From NCBI RefSeq assembly GCF_015355785.1, contig NZ_JADKYW010000006.1:640936-704935 (forward strand): 64,000 bases of DNA, written 5' to 3'. The notes under the pieces were generated by a model. That model was not told the DNA's origin. It searched no databases and saw only the letters and a program-made list of their open reading frames with translations. Below, one piece after another: positions 35,365-44,036 of the stretch. The translations under genes were made by a program, and so were the position numbers. The number at the start of each line of letters is the position of its first letter. Within the stretch, counting starts at the first letter, position 1. The stretch comes from Arthrobacter gandavensis (GTDB taxonomy: Bacteria > Actinomycetota > Actinomycetes > Actinomycetales > Micrococcaceae).

Positions 35365-36707
35365 ACCCGTTTTCGCGGGGAGTTGGCGGCCTCCGCCTGC
35401 CGGTGCGGAGACGGAGCTGGCAGAACTGGGCCCGGACCGTCCGGGTGCGTCCGAGCAGGATGGAACGTCCGACGTCGGTCGCTTCCCTCCAGCGGGCCGT
35501 TGCCGGCGCTGCGGCGGGAGGGCAGCGGGTCAAGGCCGTGGGCGCAGGTCATTCCTTTACCGGAATCGGGGCCGCTCCAGACGTTCTCCTGGACCTCTCC
35601 CGGCTGCAGGGCCTGGTGAGCGCCGATCCGGGAACGGGCCGGGTGACGCTGCTGGCCGGCACCCGGCTGCATGCGGTGCCGCGCCTGCTGGCCCCCTACG
35701 GGCTGGCGATGCCGAACCTGGGCGACATCGACCGGCAGTCGATCGCCGGCGCCATTTCCACCGGCACCCACGGCACCGGGGCTGGCTTCGGCGGACTGTC
35801 CACCCAGGTCTGCGGCTTGGTGCTCATTCAGCCCGACGGCGGGCGCCTTGCCTTGGCGGACGGGGACCCGCTCCTCCCGGCGACTGCACTGGGACTCGGG
35901 GCCCTGGGAGTTATTGCCGAGGTCACGCTGCAGTGCGTGCCGGCGTTCCTCCTGCGGGCCGAGGAACGTTCGGAGCCCCTCGAGTCAGTTCTGTCCGGCC
36001 TGGGGAACCGGGTGAAGGAAGCGGACCACTTCGAGTTCTATTGGTTTCCGCATACCGGCCGGGCGGCCACCAAGACCAACACGCGGCTTCCTGCAGCCTC
36101 TCCCCTGGCGCCGCTGCCTCCGCTGCGCCGATGGGTCGATGATTCGCTGCTCGCCAATACGGTGTTCCGGACTGCCTGTGCCGCCGGCACCGCGGTACCG
36201 GCAATGATTCCTGCCGTGAACCGGGTCGCTGCCGCCGCGCTCGGCGGCCGCGAGTACACGGACCGCTCCCCCCGGGTCTTCACGCAGCGCCGGACCGTGC
36301 GGTTTCGGGAAATGGAGTACGCGGTTCCGGCGCAGCTGCTGCCCTCGGCGTTTGCCGGGCTGCGGCAGCTGCTGGAGGACAGCCCGCACTGGCGGCTCTC
36401 CTTTCCGGTGGAAGTCCGCTGGGCGGCCGCCGATGACCGCTGGCTCTCCACGGCGTATGCCCAGGACACCGCGTACATTGCCGTGCACCGCTATTACCGC
36501 GAAGACCCCGGCGAATACTTTGCAGCTTTCGAAGCACTGATGCTGGCCCACGGAGGCCGGCCGCACTGGGGCAAGGAGCACAGCCTGGGTGCCGCCGGAC
36601 TCTCCGAGCGCTACCCGCTCTTTGACCGGTTTATTCGGCTGCGCGACCGGATGGACCCGGGCCGGGTCTTCGCCAATGCCTATCTGGACCGGGTGCTCGG
36701 CCCCTGA
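35361..36707 (+). CDS. FAD-dependent sugar-lactone oxidase (D-arabinono-1,4-lactone/L-gulonolactone oxidase-like)
   Basis: A 448-residue VAO-family flavoprotein with the FAD-binding segment VKAVGAGHSFTGIGAAPDVL, then AIAG-like SIAGAISTGTHGTGAGFGG, and a C-terminal ALO domain with GGRPHWGKEHSLG (the HWGK motif). Such enzymes oxidise aldonolactones or alditols to keto forms with O2. Translation from GTG 35361 overlaps the PLP enzyme by 4 nt, so the two are made together. The same pairing is frequent in actinobacteria, but the joint pathway is not established. Confidence 0.9.
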   Translation: MNPFSRGVGGLRLPVRRRSWQNWARTVRVRPSRMERPTSVASLQRAVAGAAAGGQRVKAVGAGHSFTGIGAAPDVLLDLSRLQGLVSADPGTGRVTLLAGTRLHAVPRLLAPYGLAMPNLGDIDRQSIAGAISTGTHGTGAGFGGLSTQVCGLVLIQPDGGRLALADGDPLLPATALGLGALGVIAEVTLQCVPAFLLRAEERSEPLESVLSGLGNRVKEADHFEFYWFPHTGRAATKTNTRLPAASPLAPLPPLRRWVDDSLLANTVFRTACAAGTAVPAMIPAVNRVAAAALGGREYTDRSPRVFTQRRTVRFREMEYAVPAQLLPSAFAGLRQLLEDSPHWRLSFPVEVRWAAADDRWLSTAYAQDTAYIAVHRYYREDPGEYFAAFEALMLAHGGRPHWGKEHSLGAAGLSERYPLFDRFIRLRDRMDPGRVFANAYLDRVLGP

Positions 36708-36711
36708 CCGC

Positions 36712-38199
36712 CTAGTGGCTTCCTGCCGGTTCAGCGGGGGCTGCGTTGTTCGGGCGGCGAACCAGGAAGGACACCGCCAGCGCGCCGACTGACACCACAG
36801 CACCCCAGAAGAAGGCAGTGTGTACGCCGGCGGCTGCGGCCTCAATGGCGTCCGCACCGTTGCTGAGCGCATCGGCGGTTCCAGTGGTCATGAGGGTGAT
36901 GAAAACCGCCGTTCCGGCGCCGCCGGCCAGCTGCTGCAGCGTGTTGAGGATGGCGCTTCCGTGGGAGTAGAGGGAGCGGTCCAGGGACCCGAGGGAGGAC
37001 GTGAACAGCGGCGTGAAGATGAACCCAAGTCCGGCGTTCAGCAGGCAGTGCAGGGCGATCACCAGTGCAACCGGGGTGGCCTGGTCCAGCATGGTCAGTC
37101 CCCACAGGGCGGTGGTCAGCACCAGGGCACCGGGAATCACCAGCGGACGGGGGCCAACGCGGTCATAGAGCCGGCCCACGATCGGTGACAGGACAGCCAT
37201 GACGACGCCGCCGGGCAGCAGGAGCAGGCCGGTATCCAGGGCGGTCAGGCCCAGAACGTTCTGGAGGTAGAGGGGAAGGACGATCAGGGCGCCGAAGAGG
37301 GCCATCATGCTGATCAGGACCATTATGATCGCGACGACGAACGGCCGGCTGGCGAACGTGCGCAGGTCCATCAGGGCACGGTCGGTGCGCTGCAGGACGA
37401 GCTGCCGCGCCACGAAGGCGGCCAGGGAGAGGGCGCCCAGGGCCAGCGGAATCCACACCGGCACAGGTGCCTCGCCCGCTGCGGCCTCCCCGATGCTACT
37501 GAGGCCGAAGATCAAGCCGCCGAAGGCGACCGTGGACAGCAGGATGGAGAGCACGTCAAACGGCGTCCGCCTGGTCTCGGTCAGGTTCTGTACCTTCAGC
37601 GCCCCCAGTCCCAGCGCCAGCAGCGCGATGGGCAGGACGATCCAGAACATCCAGCGCCAGCCCAGCACGCTGAGGATAAGGCCTGACACGGTGGGCCCGA
37701 TCGCCGGAGCCACGGCGATGACAATCGAGATGGTACCCATGACGGTGCCGCGCCGGTGGACCGGGACGGTGTTCAGCACGGTTGTCATCAGCAGCGGAAT
37801 CATGATGGCGGTGCCGCTGGCCTGGATAATCCTGCCGCCCAGGAGTGCTCCGAAACCCGGGGCGAGGGCTGCCAGGAGCGTGCCTGCGCTGAAGAGGGAC
37901 ATGGCGGCCAGGAAGAGGGCCCGCATGGTGAAGCGCTGGAGCAGGTAGCCCGTAGCCGGAATGACCACAGCCATGGTCAGCATGAAGCCGGTGGTGAGCC
38001 ACTGGGCGGTGGGGGCAGTGATCTGCAGGTCCGCCATGAGCCGGGGCAGCGCCACGCTCATGATGGTCTCGTTCAGAATCACCACGAAGGAGGAGACCAG
38101 CAGCAGTCCGATCACTGTCTTGGTTCTTGCATCCAGGCGGTCCGTGCCGGGGCTGCGGTCATTTGCCCGGCGCAGTGCCGGGCGGGTTTCGGTACTCAA
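36712..38199 (-). CDS. DHA2-family MFS multidrug exporter (EmrB/QacA-like)
   Basis: A 495-residue transporter with 14 predicted membrane helices. The MFS signature in loop 2-3 reads FTMRALFLAAMSLF, and motif C in helix 5 is AVAPAIGPTVSGLIL, typical of drug/proton antiporters. The first helix is KTVIGLLLVSSFVVILNETI. TTG 38199 is a tentative start; the frame extends to 38349 over non-membrane sequence. It exports hydrophobic compounds using the proton gradient. No regulator is adjacent. Confidence 0.9.
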   Translation of the reverse strand: MSTETRPALRRANDRSPGTDRLDARTKTVIGLLLVSSFVVILNETIMSVALPRLMADLQITAPTAQWLTTGFMLTMAVVIPATGYLLQRFTMRALFLAAMSLFSAGTLLAALAPGFGALLGGRIIQASGTAIMIPLLMTTVLNTVPVHRRGTVMGTISIVIAVAPAIGPTVSGLILSVLGWRWMFWIVLPIALLALGLGALKVQNLTETRRTPFDVLSILLSTVAFGGLIFGLSSIGEAAAGEAPVPVWIPLALGALSLAAFVARQLVLQRTDRALMDLRTFASRPFVVAIIMVLISMMALFGALIVLPLYLQNVLGLTALDTGLLLLPGGVVMAVLSPIVGRLYDRVGPRPLVIPGALVLTTALWGLTMLDQATPVALVIALHCLLNAGLGFIFTPLFTSSLGSLDRSLYSHGSAILNTLQQLAGGAGTAVFITLMTTGTADALSNGADAIEAAAAGVHTAFFWGAVVSVGALAVSFLVRRPNNAAPAEPAGSH

Positions 38200-38229
38200 G
38201 GGTGGAGATATCCTCTGCAGGGGTTCTGG

Positions 38230-38607
38230 ATGCTGGCTAAGGCACCGGGGCACCTCAGGAGTAACGCACGTACCAGTGCTTTCATTCCTGCGGCGGAAAA
38301 CCGGCTCCCCCAGCCGTCGTGGCGCAGCACGACACGGCAGCACCCGCACGCCCTGGCCGCCGCCGTCGCCCTTTACGGGGCAGTGCTGGGCGGAACGGCG
38401 GCAACCGCAGCGCGCTGCAGTCCGCTCATCGCCTCCGGCGGTGTGCTCTTCCTTGCCTCGGACACCATTCTTGCCTTCCGCATCTTCATGCCTGAATCGA
38501 TGCCGGACATCACCAGCGCGCTGGTCATGCTGACCTACTGCGCCGGACAGGGCATGATCGTGGCGGGTTTCCTCCGCTCGTTGGGCGGCACGGGGAGCCG
38601 CGTCTAG
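38230..38607 (+). pseudogene. YhhN-family (lysoplasmalogenase-like) C-terminal fragment
   Basis: The last ~80 residues read like the C-terminal membrane part of YhhN/TMEM86 proteins: helix ALAAAVALYGAVLGGTAATA, SGGVLFLASDTILAFRIF, and ALVMLTYCAGQGMIVAGF. The normal length is about 200-230 residues with eight helices. Here the frame from ATG 38230 gives only 125, and the first ~40 are not membrane-like. The 5' half has been lost where the fragment meets the MFS gene start. Confidence 0.62.
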
Positions 38608-39506
38608 GACTCAAGCCAGGCGCGCAGTTCCCCGGCATCGGTCACCCGGGCGCCCAGTGCCCGGCAGGTATCGGCCAGTGCCCGGTCACTGGTGGCGACG
38701 CTCACCGTCCGGCCCTCTGCCCGCAGGCTCCGTACGGCCCCCGCGACGGCGTCGTCCCCGGAGCCTTCGGCGCGGATGATCTCCATGCCGCCTGTGTCCC
38801 TGGCCGTGCGTGCCCGGCCCTCCAGCACCACGGTGATCGCCGGGTACCAGAGGTCCTCAGGGAACCCCAGCAGGTCTGCCGGAATCCCCGTTCCCGACCG
38901 TCGGGACAGCGAATCCAGGATCCGTTCGGCTGCCGCGCAGCGGTCCTCCCACCAGCCGTCGGGGACGGTTCCCATGACATTCGCCGCATCGACAACAAGC
39001 GCGGGCCGGAACCGAAGGAGCGGCCGCAGCCGCTCCCATGCCTCGGCAAATGCGGGATGGAGTGGAAGATCATTGACTTTGTCCGGCTCCACCCATGCCA
39101 GTTCCACGCTCTCCTGATCGCTGATCACCGGTTCAAACGGTGTTTCAACGTCGGCTATGAGCGTGGCATAGGACCAGATGCCCAGATCGAGGATGCTCAT
39201 TAACCGGGGGCGCAGTGCGGCGGGAGGAACACCGGCTTCCTCAGCCGACTCCCGCAAAGCGGCATCAAGTGCTGACTCTCCCTGATGCCGGGCCCCGCCG
39301 GGCAGCGCCCAGGTACCGCCATGATGGCTCCACGAGACCCTATGCTGAAGCAGAACCCCGCGGCCCGGATCGCAGGCAAGCAGCCCTGCTGCACCAAACC
39401 TTCCCCAGTAACGCTGGCCGTCCGGGGCAACAACCCAGGCGTCGCCGGGGTCACGTGGTCCATGCGGGCGGCGCGGCTCGCCGGGAGCCGGGGGTTCAAT
39501 CTTCAC
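38604..39506 (-). CDS. NUDIX hydrolase fused to NYN/PIN-like nuclease domain
   Basis: A 300-residue two-domain protein. The N-terminal half has the NUDIX box (GGARHQGESALDAALRESAE followed by EAG), which cleaves a nucleoside diphosphate linked to another group. The C-terminal half starts LVVDAANVMGTVPDGWWEDR and has GSGDDAVAGAV and VATSDRALADTCRAL, the acidic-residue pattern of NYN/PIN-type ribonucleases. The fusion suggests coupled clean-up of RNA ends and nucleotides; that is inference. GTG 39506 is chosen on homology-like N-terminus. Confidence 0.8.
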   Translation of the reverse strand: MKIEPPAPGEPRRPHGPRDPGDAWVVAPDGQRYWGRFGAAGLLACDPGRGVLLQHRVSWSHHGGTWALPGGARHQGESALDAALRESAEEAGVPPAALRPRLMSILDLGIWSYATLIADVETPFEPVISDQESVELAWVEPDKVNDLPLHPAFAEAWERLRPLLRFRPALVVDAANVMGTVPDGWWEDRCAAAERILDSLSRRSGTGIPADLLGFPEDLWYPAITVVLEGRARTARDTGGMEIIRAEGSGDDAVAGAVRSLRAEGRTVSVATSDRALADTCRALGARVTDAGELRAWLES

Positions 39507-39655
39507 CCCACCCACCCTGCCACACCGGGCCCGGGCCCCGTTGAACCCGGCCGTTCCAGTCCCGCTGCGTGCCGGTGCGGCTAGACTTCGCCCGTGGGCT
39601 GCGCTGACCCGCCGGGTTGCCGCCCAGGGAGGACCCCCTGAGCCTGGAGGAACAC

Positions 39656-40750
39656 ATGACAGCCAAGATCGTCGTATTCGGAGCCTCCGGCTACACCGGC
39701 CGGCTGGTGGTCGCCTCGCTCCTGGCCCGCGGGGTGCAGCCCGTCCTCGCCGGGCGCCGCGCCGCGGCACTGCAGGCCCTTGCCGCCCCGCACGGCCTCG
39801 CCTGGTACACGGCCGATGTCACCGACCCCGCGACGGTCCGGGCCCTGGTGGAGACCGGAGACGTACTCGTCTCCACGGTTGGGCCGTTCACCAGGTTCGG
39901 CGAGGCCGCTGCAGCTGCCGCGGCGGACGCAGGCGCCCACTACGTGGATTCGACCGGTGAAGTCGACTTTGTCCAGCGTCTGCAGGAGCAGGTCTCCTCC
40001 AAGGCCGCCGGCAGCGGTGCCACCATGGTTCCGGCCTTTGGCTACGATTACGTGCCCGGATTCCTGGCCGGCGCCCTGGCTGCGCAGGCAGCGGGAACAC
40101 CCGGCGGTCACCTGCGCATCGGTTATTTTGCCCTGGGATCGCTGCGGCGCGGTATCAGCGGGGGAACGCGGGCAACGCTCGCTGAAGCGCTGACCCGTCC
40201 GGCATCCGTCTACCACTCCGGCTCGCTGCGGACCCGCCGGATGGGCAGCGCGAGATACGAGTTCAGGGTCCAGGGCCGCGGGAGGCAGGCCTTCCTCGCG
40301 ATGGGCACGGAGGTACTGTTCCTGCCGCAGACCTATCCCGGCCTCGCCGCCGTGGAAGTCTACAACGGCTGGTTTCCCGCACTTAGCCGCGTGGCTGGAC
40401 CGCTCACGCGTGCCGCCGGTGCCCTGCAGCGGCTGCCGGGCGGCCGAAAGGCCCTGGCCAAGGCCGCGATGCTGGGCGGAGCGCCGGGCGGCGGACCGGA
40501 CGAGGGTGAGCGGTCCGGATCCGGAAGCTACGCGGTGGCGAACCTCTCGGACAGCCGCGGCTACACCGCCGTCGAAGTCCATGTCCAGGGTCCCAACGTT
40601 TACACCCTGACCGGAGAACTGCTCGCCGAGGCTGCCGTTGCGCTGCGGGACGGACACGCCGCCGCGTCCGGAGTGCAGGGGCCGGTGGGCGCGTTCGGCC
40701 TTCCGGGGCTGACGGCCCTCAGTGCGCGGGCCGGCCTGCGGGTCGTCTGA
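39656..40750 (+). CDS. Saccharopine-dehydrogenase-like / trans-acting enoyl-reductase-like NAD(P) protein
   Basis: A 364-residue protein with a Rossmann fold at the N-terminus (IVVFGASGYTGRLVVASLLA) and the family segments DVLVSTVGPFTRFG and HYVDSTGEVDFVQRL. It belongs to the saccharopine dehydrogenase NADP-binding superfamily that includes mycobacterial trans-acting enoyl reductase; a metabolic role in reduction of an enoyl or keto group is possible but not shown. ATG 39656 follows GGAGGAACAC. Confidence 0.82.
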   Translation: MTAKIVVFGASGYTGRLVVASLLARGVQPVLAGRRAAALQALAAPHGLAWYTADVTDPATVRALVETGDVLVSTVGPFTRFGEAAAAAAADAGAHYVDSTGEVDFVQRLQEQVSSKAAGSGATMVPAFGYDYVPGFLAGALAAQAAGTPGGHLRIGYFALGSLRRGISGGTRATLAEALTRPASVYHSGSLRTRRMGSARYEFRVQGRGRQAFLAMGTEVLFLPQTYPGLAAVEVYNGWFPALSRVAGPLTRAAGALQRLPGGRKALAKAAMLGGAPGGGPDEGERSGSGSYAVANLSDSRGYTAVEVHVQGPNVYTLTGELLAEAAVALRDGHAAASGVQGPVGAFGLPGLTALSARAGLRVV

Positions 40751-40764
40751 GGGCCCCGCCGTAA

Positions 40765-40806
40765 AATTCACGATACCCCGGTCCGAGGACCGGGGTATCG
40801 TGAATT
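40765..40806 (-). terminator. Terminator of the tRNA-Ala transcript, abutting the tRNA 3' end
   Basis: A 19-bp perfect stem (40765-40783 and 40788-40806) with loop CGAG. In minus orientation it is followed by TTTTAC. Its right arm ends at the last base of the encoded CCA of the first tRNA (40806), so there is almost no spacer between tRNA and terminator. Confidence 0.85.
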
Positions 40807-40881
40807 GGTGGAGCTGAGGGGACTCGAACCCCTGACCCCCTGCATGCCATGCAGGTGCGCTACCAGCTGCGCCACAGCCCC
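40806..40881 (-). tRNA. tRNA-Ala (GGC), CCA encoded
   Basis: In minus orientation it starts GGGGCTGTGGCGCAGC. It has D-loop GCTGGTAGCGC, anticodon stem-loop CCTGCAT-GGC-ATGCAGG and T-arm GGGGTTCGAGTCCCC, and ends GCTCCA with an encoded CCA. Anticodon GGC reads GCC/GCU. The 73-nt body is identical to the second copy at 40951-41023. Confidence 0.95.
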
Positions 40882-40950
40882 AATTCAGTTGAAAGTTCCA
40901 CCGTATGCAATCATCCGGCCCTAGACCCCGGCTGCCCGGCGATCTATCGG

Positions 40951-41023
40951 TGGAGCTGAGGGGACTCGAACCCCTGACCCCCTGCATGCCATGCAGGTGC
41001 GCTACCAGCTGCGCCACAGCCCC
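40951..41023 (-). tRNA. tRNA-Ala (GGC), second identical copy, no encoded CCA
   Basis: Same 73-base body as the copy at 40809-40881, 69 bp upstream of it on the same strand. After the discriminator A the DNA reads CCGAT, so CCA is not complete in the gene and must be added. Probably a tandem duplication sharing one transcript with the first copy. Confidence 0.94.
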
Positions 41024-41164
41024 GAAATTGCCGCACGATAAGTGCGGGCAGTTGTTCGGATGTTTTCCTCGGTCCGGTTCTTGCCCTCCGGGCCGAAGCA
41101 ACTCCTCTACTTTAGTACAGATGCGCCACGGTGCAAAATCAAACTACACGGATGGAATTCAACC

Positions 41165-41199
41165 GGTGCGGAGCAGTTCCGGCGGTTCTGCTCCGCACC
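41165..41199 (-). terminator. Probable terminator hairpin after rsfS
   Basis: The 12-bp arms GGTGCGGAGCAG (41165-41176) and CTGCTCCGCACC (41188-41199) have an 11-nt loop and lie just past the rsfS stop. There is no T-run, so termination may be weak or the hairpin may protect the RNA end. The 140 bp from here to the second tRNA show nothing else. Confidence 0.5.
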
Positions 41200-41207
41200 C
41201 GGGCGGA

Positions 41208-41594
41208 CTATTCCTGCCCGGAAGCCGATTCGGTGTCGGGCAGCTGGAGGTCCACGGACGGGCAGTCCTTCCAAAGCCGCTCGAGCGCATAGAAGACGCG
41301 GTCTTCCTCGTGCTGCACATGCACCACGACGGTGGCGTAGTCAAGCAGTACCCAGCGGCCTTCGCTGCGGCCCTCCCGGCGGACGGGCTTCAGCCCTTCC
41401 TTGGCAAGTTCCTCTTCGATGCCGTCCACGATCGCGTTGACCTGGCGTTCGTTGGAGGCCGAGGCGATGAGGAAGATGTCCGTGATGGCCAGCCGCTCGC
41501 TCACGTCGATCGCTACGATGTCCTCGGCCAGCTTGTCCGAGGCCGCTTTGGCTGCGGTCCGGGCAATACTCATTGATGATTCGGTGGCGCTCAC
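41208..41594 (-). CDS. rsfS: Ribosomal silencing factor RsfS
   Basis: A 128-residue RsfS/Iojap protein that binds ribosomal protein L14 and blocks subunit joining when nutrients are scarce. Recognisable parts are AIDVSERLAITDIFLIASA, NERQVNAIVDGIEEEL, EGRSEGRWVLLDYATVVVHV and FYALERLWKD. It lies downstream of nadD, as in most actinobacteria, separated by one hypothetical gene. The start ATG 41594 is 18 bp after the previous stop. Confidence 0.95.
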   Translation of the reverse strand: MSATESSMSIARTAAKAASDKLAEDIVAIDVSERLAITDIFLIASASNERQVNAIVDGIEEELAKEGLKPVRREGRSEGRWVLLDYATVVVHVQHEEDRVFYALERLWKDCPSVDLQLPDTESASGQE

Positions 41595-41612
41595 ATGTCT
41601 CCTAGTTTGGTA

Positions 41613-42983
41613 TCAGCTGCCAAAGCCGCCGACGATCATTAGTACTCCGAGGGTGAGGGCAATGAGCCCCGCGCCCACGATTCCCAGGGATACAAACCGT
41701 ATTCTCCGGGTGCGGCCGAGGCCTGCAGTCATTACATCCAGGGGATCCAGTCCGAAGGCGCTGCGGGCACCCACGGGCTTGGCGCCCTGGTCAGCTTCCA
41801 GCGGTGCATTCAACAGTGCATCGGCACGGGCCAGGATCTTGGCATGGCGCACTTCGGCATGGGCAGCGGGGGCGGATTCCTCCAGCTTTGCGGGCCGGCG
41901 TTCGGTGCCTGGCCTCGTCTTCCCAGGGGACATCCGGCCTGCGGCGGGCACCTTGCGCGCTGCGGGGTTCGACGACGTGACGACGGGCACGTGCGAGGTG
42001 GCCGGCGGCCTCATCACCGGTCGTTCCAGGCCGGGAACCTCCACGAATTCGAGGGGCGTCACCATGGCCAGGTTGTGCGCAGTGGTGGGGTCCGAAGGTG
42101 ATGAGCGGCGCTGCTCGTTCTCCTGGGCCAGCCGCTGGATATTCTGCGTCCTCCGGTTGAGCACCGCCGCGCGTTCAGCGAGTGCCCGCTGCTGTGCCAG
42201 CAGTTCAAGGTCCACAGCATGCGGGTCGGACTGCTGAATCGCTTCCATTGCCGCAACCTGGTTGCGCGCCTGGTGCTTCAGTGCTTCCCGGGCTGCCAGG
42301 GCCTGCTCAACCGTCATGTTGGCGACGTCTGCGTTCGGCTCGGAACCGGACGCTTCCCCTTCCCCCGGCTGCATACCCGTCGACGGCTCTTCCCGGACTG
42401 CAGGAGCACGCATCGGAGCGGGAGTGAGGGGTTTGACGACAGGCGCATGCTGAGCGGATGGCTCCGCAGCTTTTGGCTCGGCTGGGGCCGTTTTCCCGGC
42501 TGGGGCCTGATCGGACGATTCAGACCTCCCGGGGGCAGGCTGGCCGGCGGGCGCTTCCGGCTGGCGTGCAGGCTGTGCTGCTGCGGCGCGCCTGCGTTCC
42601 CGCCGGGTACCGGGCTGCGGCAGGGATTCACTGCCGGCAGCCGGTTGGTGCCTGCTGGCCTGCCGGGACGCTGAACCGTCTTGTCGCGGCCCTTCCGCAG
42701 ACTGCTGCGGAGACGCCGGTTCCGCAGCAGGGGCATCGTTGCGGGCGGCTGCCTGCTGGGCAGCTGCCTGCTGCGCGAGGCGGAGCTGCCGGCGCGTCGG
42801 GGGGCTGGCATCTGCCGGCTCAGGCCGGGGCTGGCTGTCTGTCAGCGCCTTGTAGGCGCGCAGTGCTTCCCGGTCCCTGGCCCGCTGCTGGGACTCCCGT
42901 TCCTGCGCTCCGGCAGCTGACCCGGTGCCGGCCGAGCGGCGGCTGCGTCGGGGTGCGTCTGCGGACTCTGGACCGTTCGTCAT
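41613..42983 (-). CDS. Hypothetical protein with Ala/Pro/Gln-rich body and C-terminal membrane helix
   Basis: A 456-residue protein, not recognised. The N-terminal ~230 residues are low-complexity (Ala, Pro, Gln, Arg). A helical, probably coiled segment around 225-290 follows (MTVEQALAAREALKHQARNQ and LLAQQRALAERAAVLNRRTQ). A single hydrophobic helix lies at the very C-terminus (FVSLGIVGAGLIALTLGVLM). The topology would leave nearly all of it cytoplasmic, tail-anchored. It sits between nadD (26 bp after it) and rsfS, so it is in their transcript. Confidence 0.72.
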   Translation of the reverse strand: MTNGPESADAPRRSRRSAGTGSAAGAQERESQQRARDREALRAYKALTDSQPRPEPADASPPTRRQLRLAQQAAAQQAAARNDAPAAEPASPQQSAEGPRQDGSASRQASRHQPAAGSESLPQPGTRRERRRAAAAQPARQPEAPAGQPAPGRSESSDQAPAGKTAPAEPKAAEPSAQHAPVVKPLTPAPMRAPAVREEPSTGMQPGEGEASGSEPNADVANMTVEQALAAREALKHQARNQVAAMEAIQQSDPHAVDLELLAQQRALAERAAVLNRRTQNIQRLAQENEQRRSSPSDPTTAHNLAMVTPLEFVEVPGLERPVMRPPATSHVPVVTSSNPAARKVPAAGRMSPGKTRPGTERRPAKLEESAPAAHAEVRHAKILARADALLNAPLEADQGAKPVGARSAFGLDPLDVMTAGLGRTRRIRFVSLGIVGAGLIALTLGVLMIVGGFGS

Positions 42984-43008
42984 TTCCTACCCATCAGGTG
43001 TTGATTGC

Positions 43009-43665
43009 TCAGGATACTGGCTCAGTGGTGGCGGGCCTCGTCTGCTGCTGAGCAGGGGTGTACAGGTTGTGCTTCGCGATGTACTGGACGACGCCGTCCG
43101 GCACCAGGTACCAGACGGGCTCCGACGCCGCCACGCGCGCCCGGCAGTCCGTCGAAGAGATGGCCATCGCCGGGACTTCCAAAAGGCTCACGTCGTCGCG
43201 GCCCATGTTCTGCAGTTCATGTCCTGGTCTCGTGACGCCCACGAAGTGGGCCAGGGACCACAGTTCCTGGACGTCCTTCCACGAAAGGATCTGCGCCATC
43301 GCATCAGCGCCGGTGATGAAGAACAACTCGGCATCCGGGCGCGCATGGCGCAGATCCCTCAGCGTATCAATCGTGTAGGTGGGACCCGGACGGTCGATGT
43401 CCACGCGGCTGACCTTAAAACGCGGATTCGACGCAGTGGCAATGACCGTCATGAGGTACCGGTGTTCAGCGGGCGTGACTTCCTGCGCCGATTTGTGCCA
43501 CGGTTCGCCGGTGGGCACGAAGACAACCTCATCCAGGTCGAAGACCGAGGCCACTTCACTTGCGGCCACGAGGTGGCCGTGGTGGATGGGATCAAATGTC
43601 CCGCCCATCACACCCAGCCGGTAGGGGCGCGGGGTCTTCACCGGCTCCTGTTTTGCGCTTTCCAT
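43009..43665 (-). CDS. nadD: Nicotinate-nucleotide adenylyltransferase
   Basis: 218 residues of NadD, joining nicotinate mononucleotide and ATP to deamido-NAD in NAD synthesis. The nucleotidyltransferase motif [18 protein letters not shown] includes the GxFDPxHxGH signature. Near the C-terminus [12 protein letters not shown] is the second ATP-binding motif (SSTxIR-like). ATG 43665 gives a normal length. It follows a small membrane-protein gene by 31 bp and is followed by the hypothetical gene and rsfS. Confidence 0.95.
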   Translation of the reverse strand: MESAKQEPVKTPRPYRLGVMGGTFDPIHHGHLVAASEVASVFDLDEVVFVPTGEPWHKSAQEVTPAEHRYLMTVIATASNPRFKVSRVDIDRPGPTYTIDTLRDLRHARPDAELFFITGADAMAQILSWKDVQELWSLAHFVGVTRPGHELQNMGRDDVSLLEVPAMAISSTDCRARVAASEPVWYLVPDGVVQYIAKHNLYTPAQQQTRPATTEPVS

Positions 43666-43696
43666 GGTCCCAGCCGGTTCCAGCAGCTCCCGATGC

Positions 43697-43930
43697 CTAT
43701 TCGGGAATGCCCTGGCCGTGGTCGTGCTTGTTCGGGAACTGGCGCTGGGGATCAACATGTTCCGGCACAGCCTCGTGGCGGTGACCAAGGCTGGTGAAGG
43801 CCATGGTCGCGAACATCAGCACCATGAAAATCCCAAAGATAACTCCGCCGTACACGAACGGTGACGTTTCGGCGTGTTCTTCGGCAACTTCGGCCGCCAT
43901 CAGAGCAGCACTCGAAAGCTGGATCAGCAT
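43697..43930 (-). CDS. Small single-span membrane protein upstream of nadD
   Basis: A 77-residue protein with one hydrophobic helix ([20 protein letters not shown]) and a His/charged C-terminal tail ([14 protein letters not shown], ending HDHGQGIPE). AGGGAG precedes ATG 43930. Small proteins of this kind are common beside nadD in Micrococcaceae; function unknown. The N-terminal ~20 residues are weakly hydrophobic and acidic. Confidence 0.75.
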   Translation of the reverse strand: MLIQLSSAALMAAEVAEEHAETSPFVYGGVIFGIFMVLMFATMAFTSLGHRHEAVPEHVDPQRQFPNKHDHGQGIPE

Positions 43931-44036
43931 GAATCTCCCTAAATCAACCGCCGGGCAGACCGGCGGAGCATCGTTTCTAGATCAATGGTACGCGTACGGG
44001 GCGATAACTCCGCAGTCAGCGCCCGTGCAGCATTGC

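Noticed and set aside
38230-38607. An intact small membrane protein
   Set aside because: Its family-like part is only the C-terminal third of YhhN, and the first 40 residues look non-coding.
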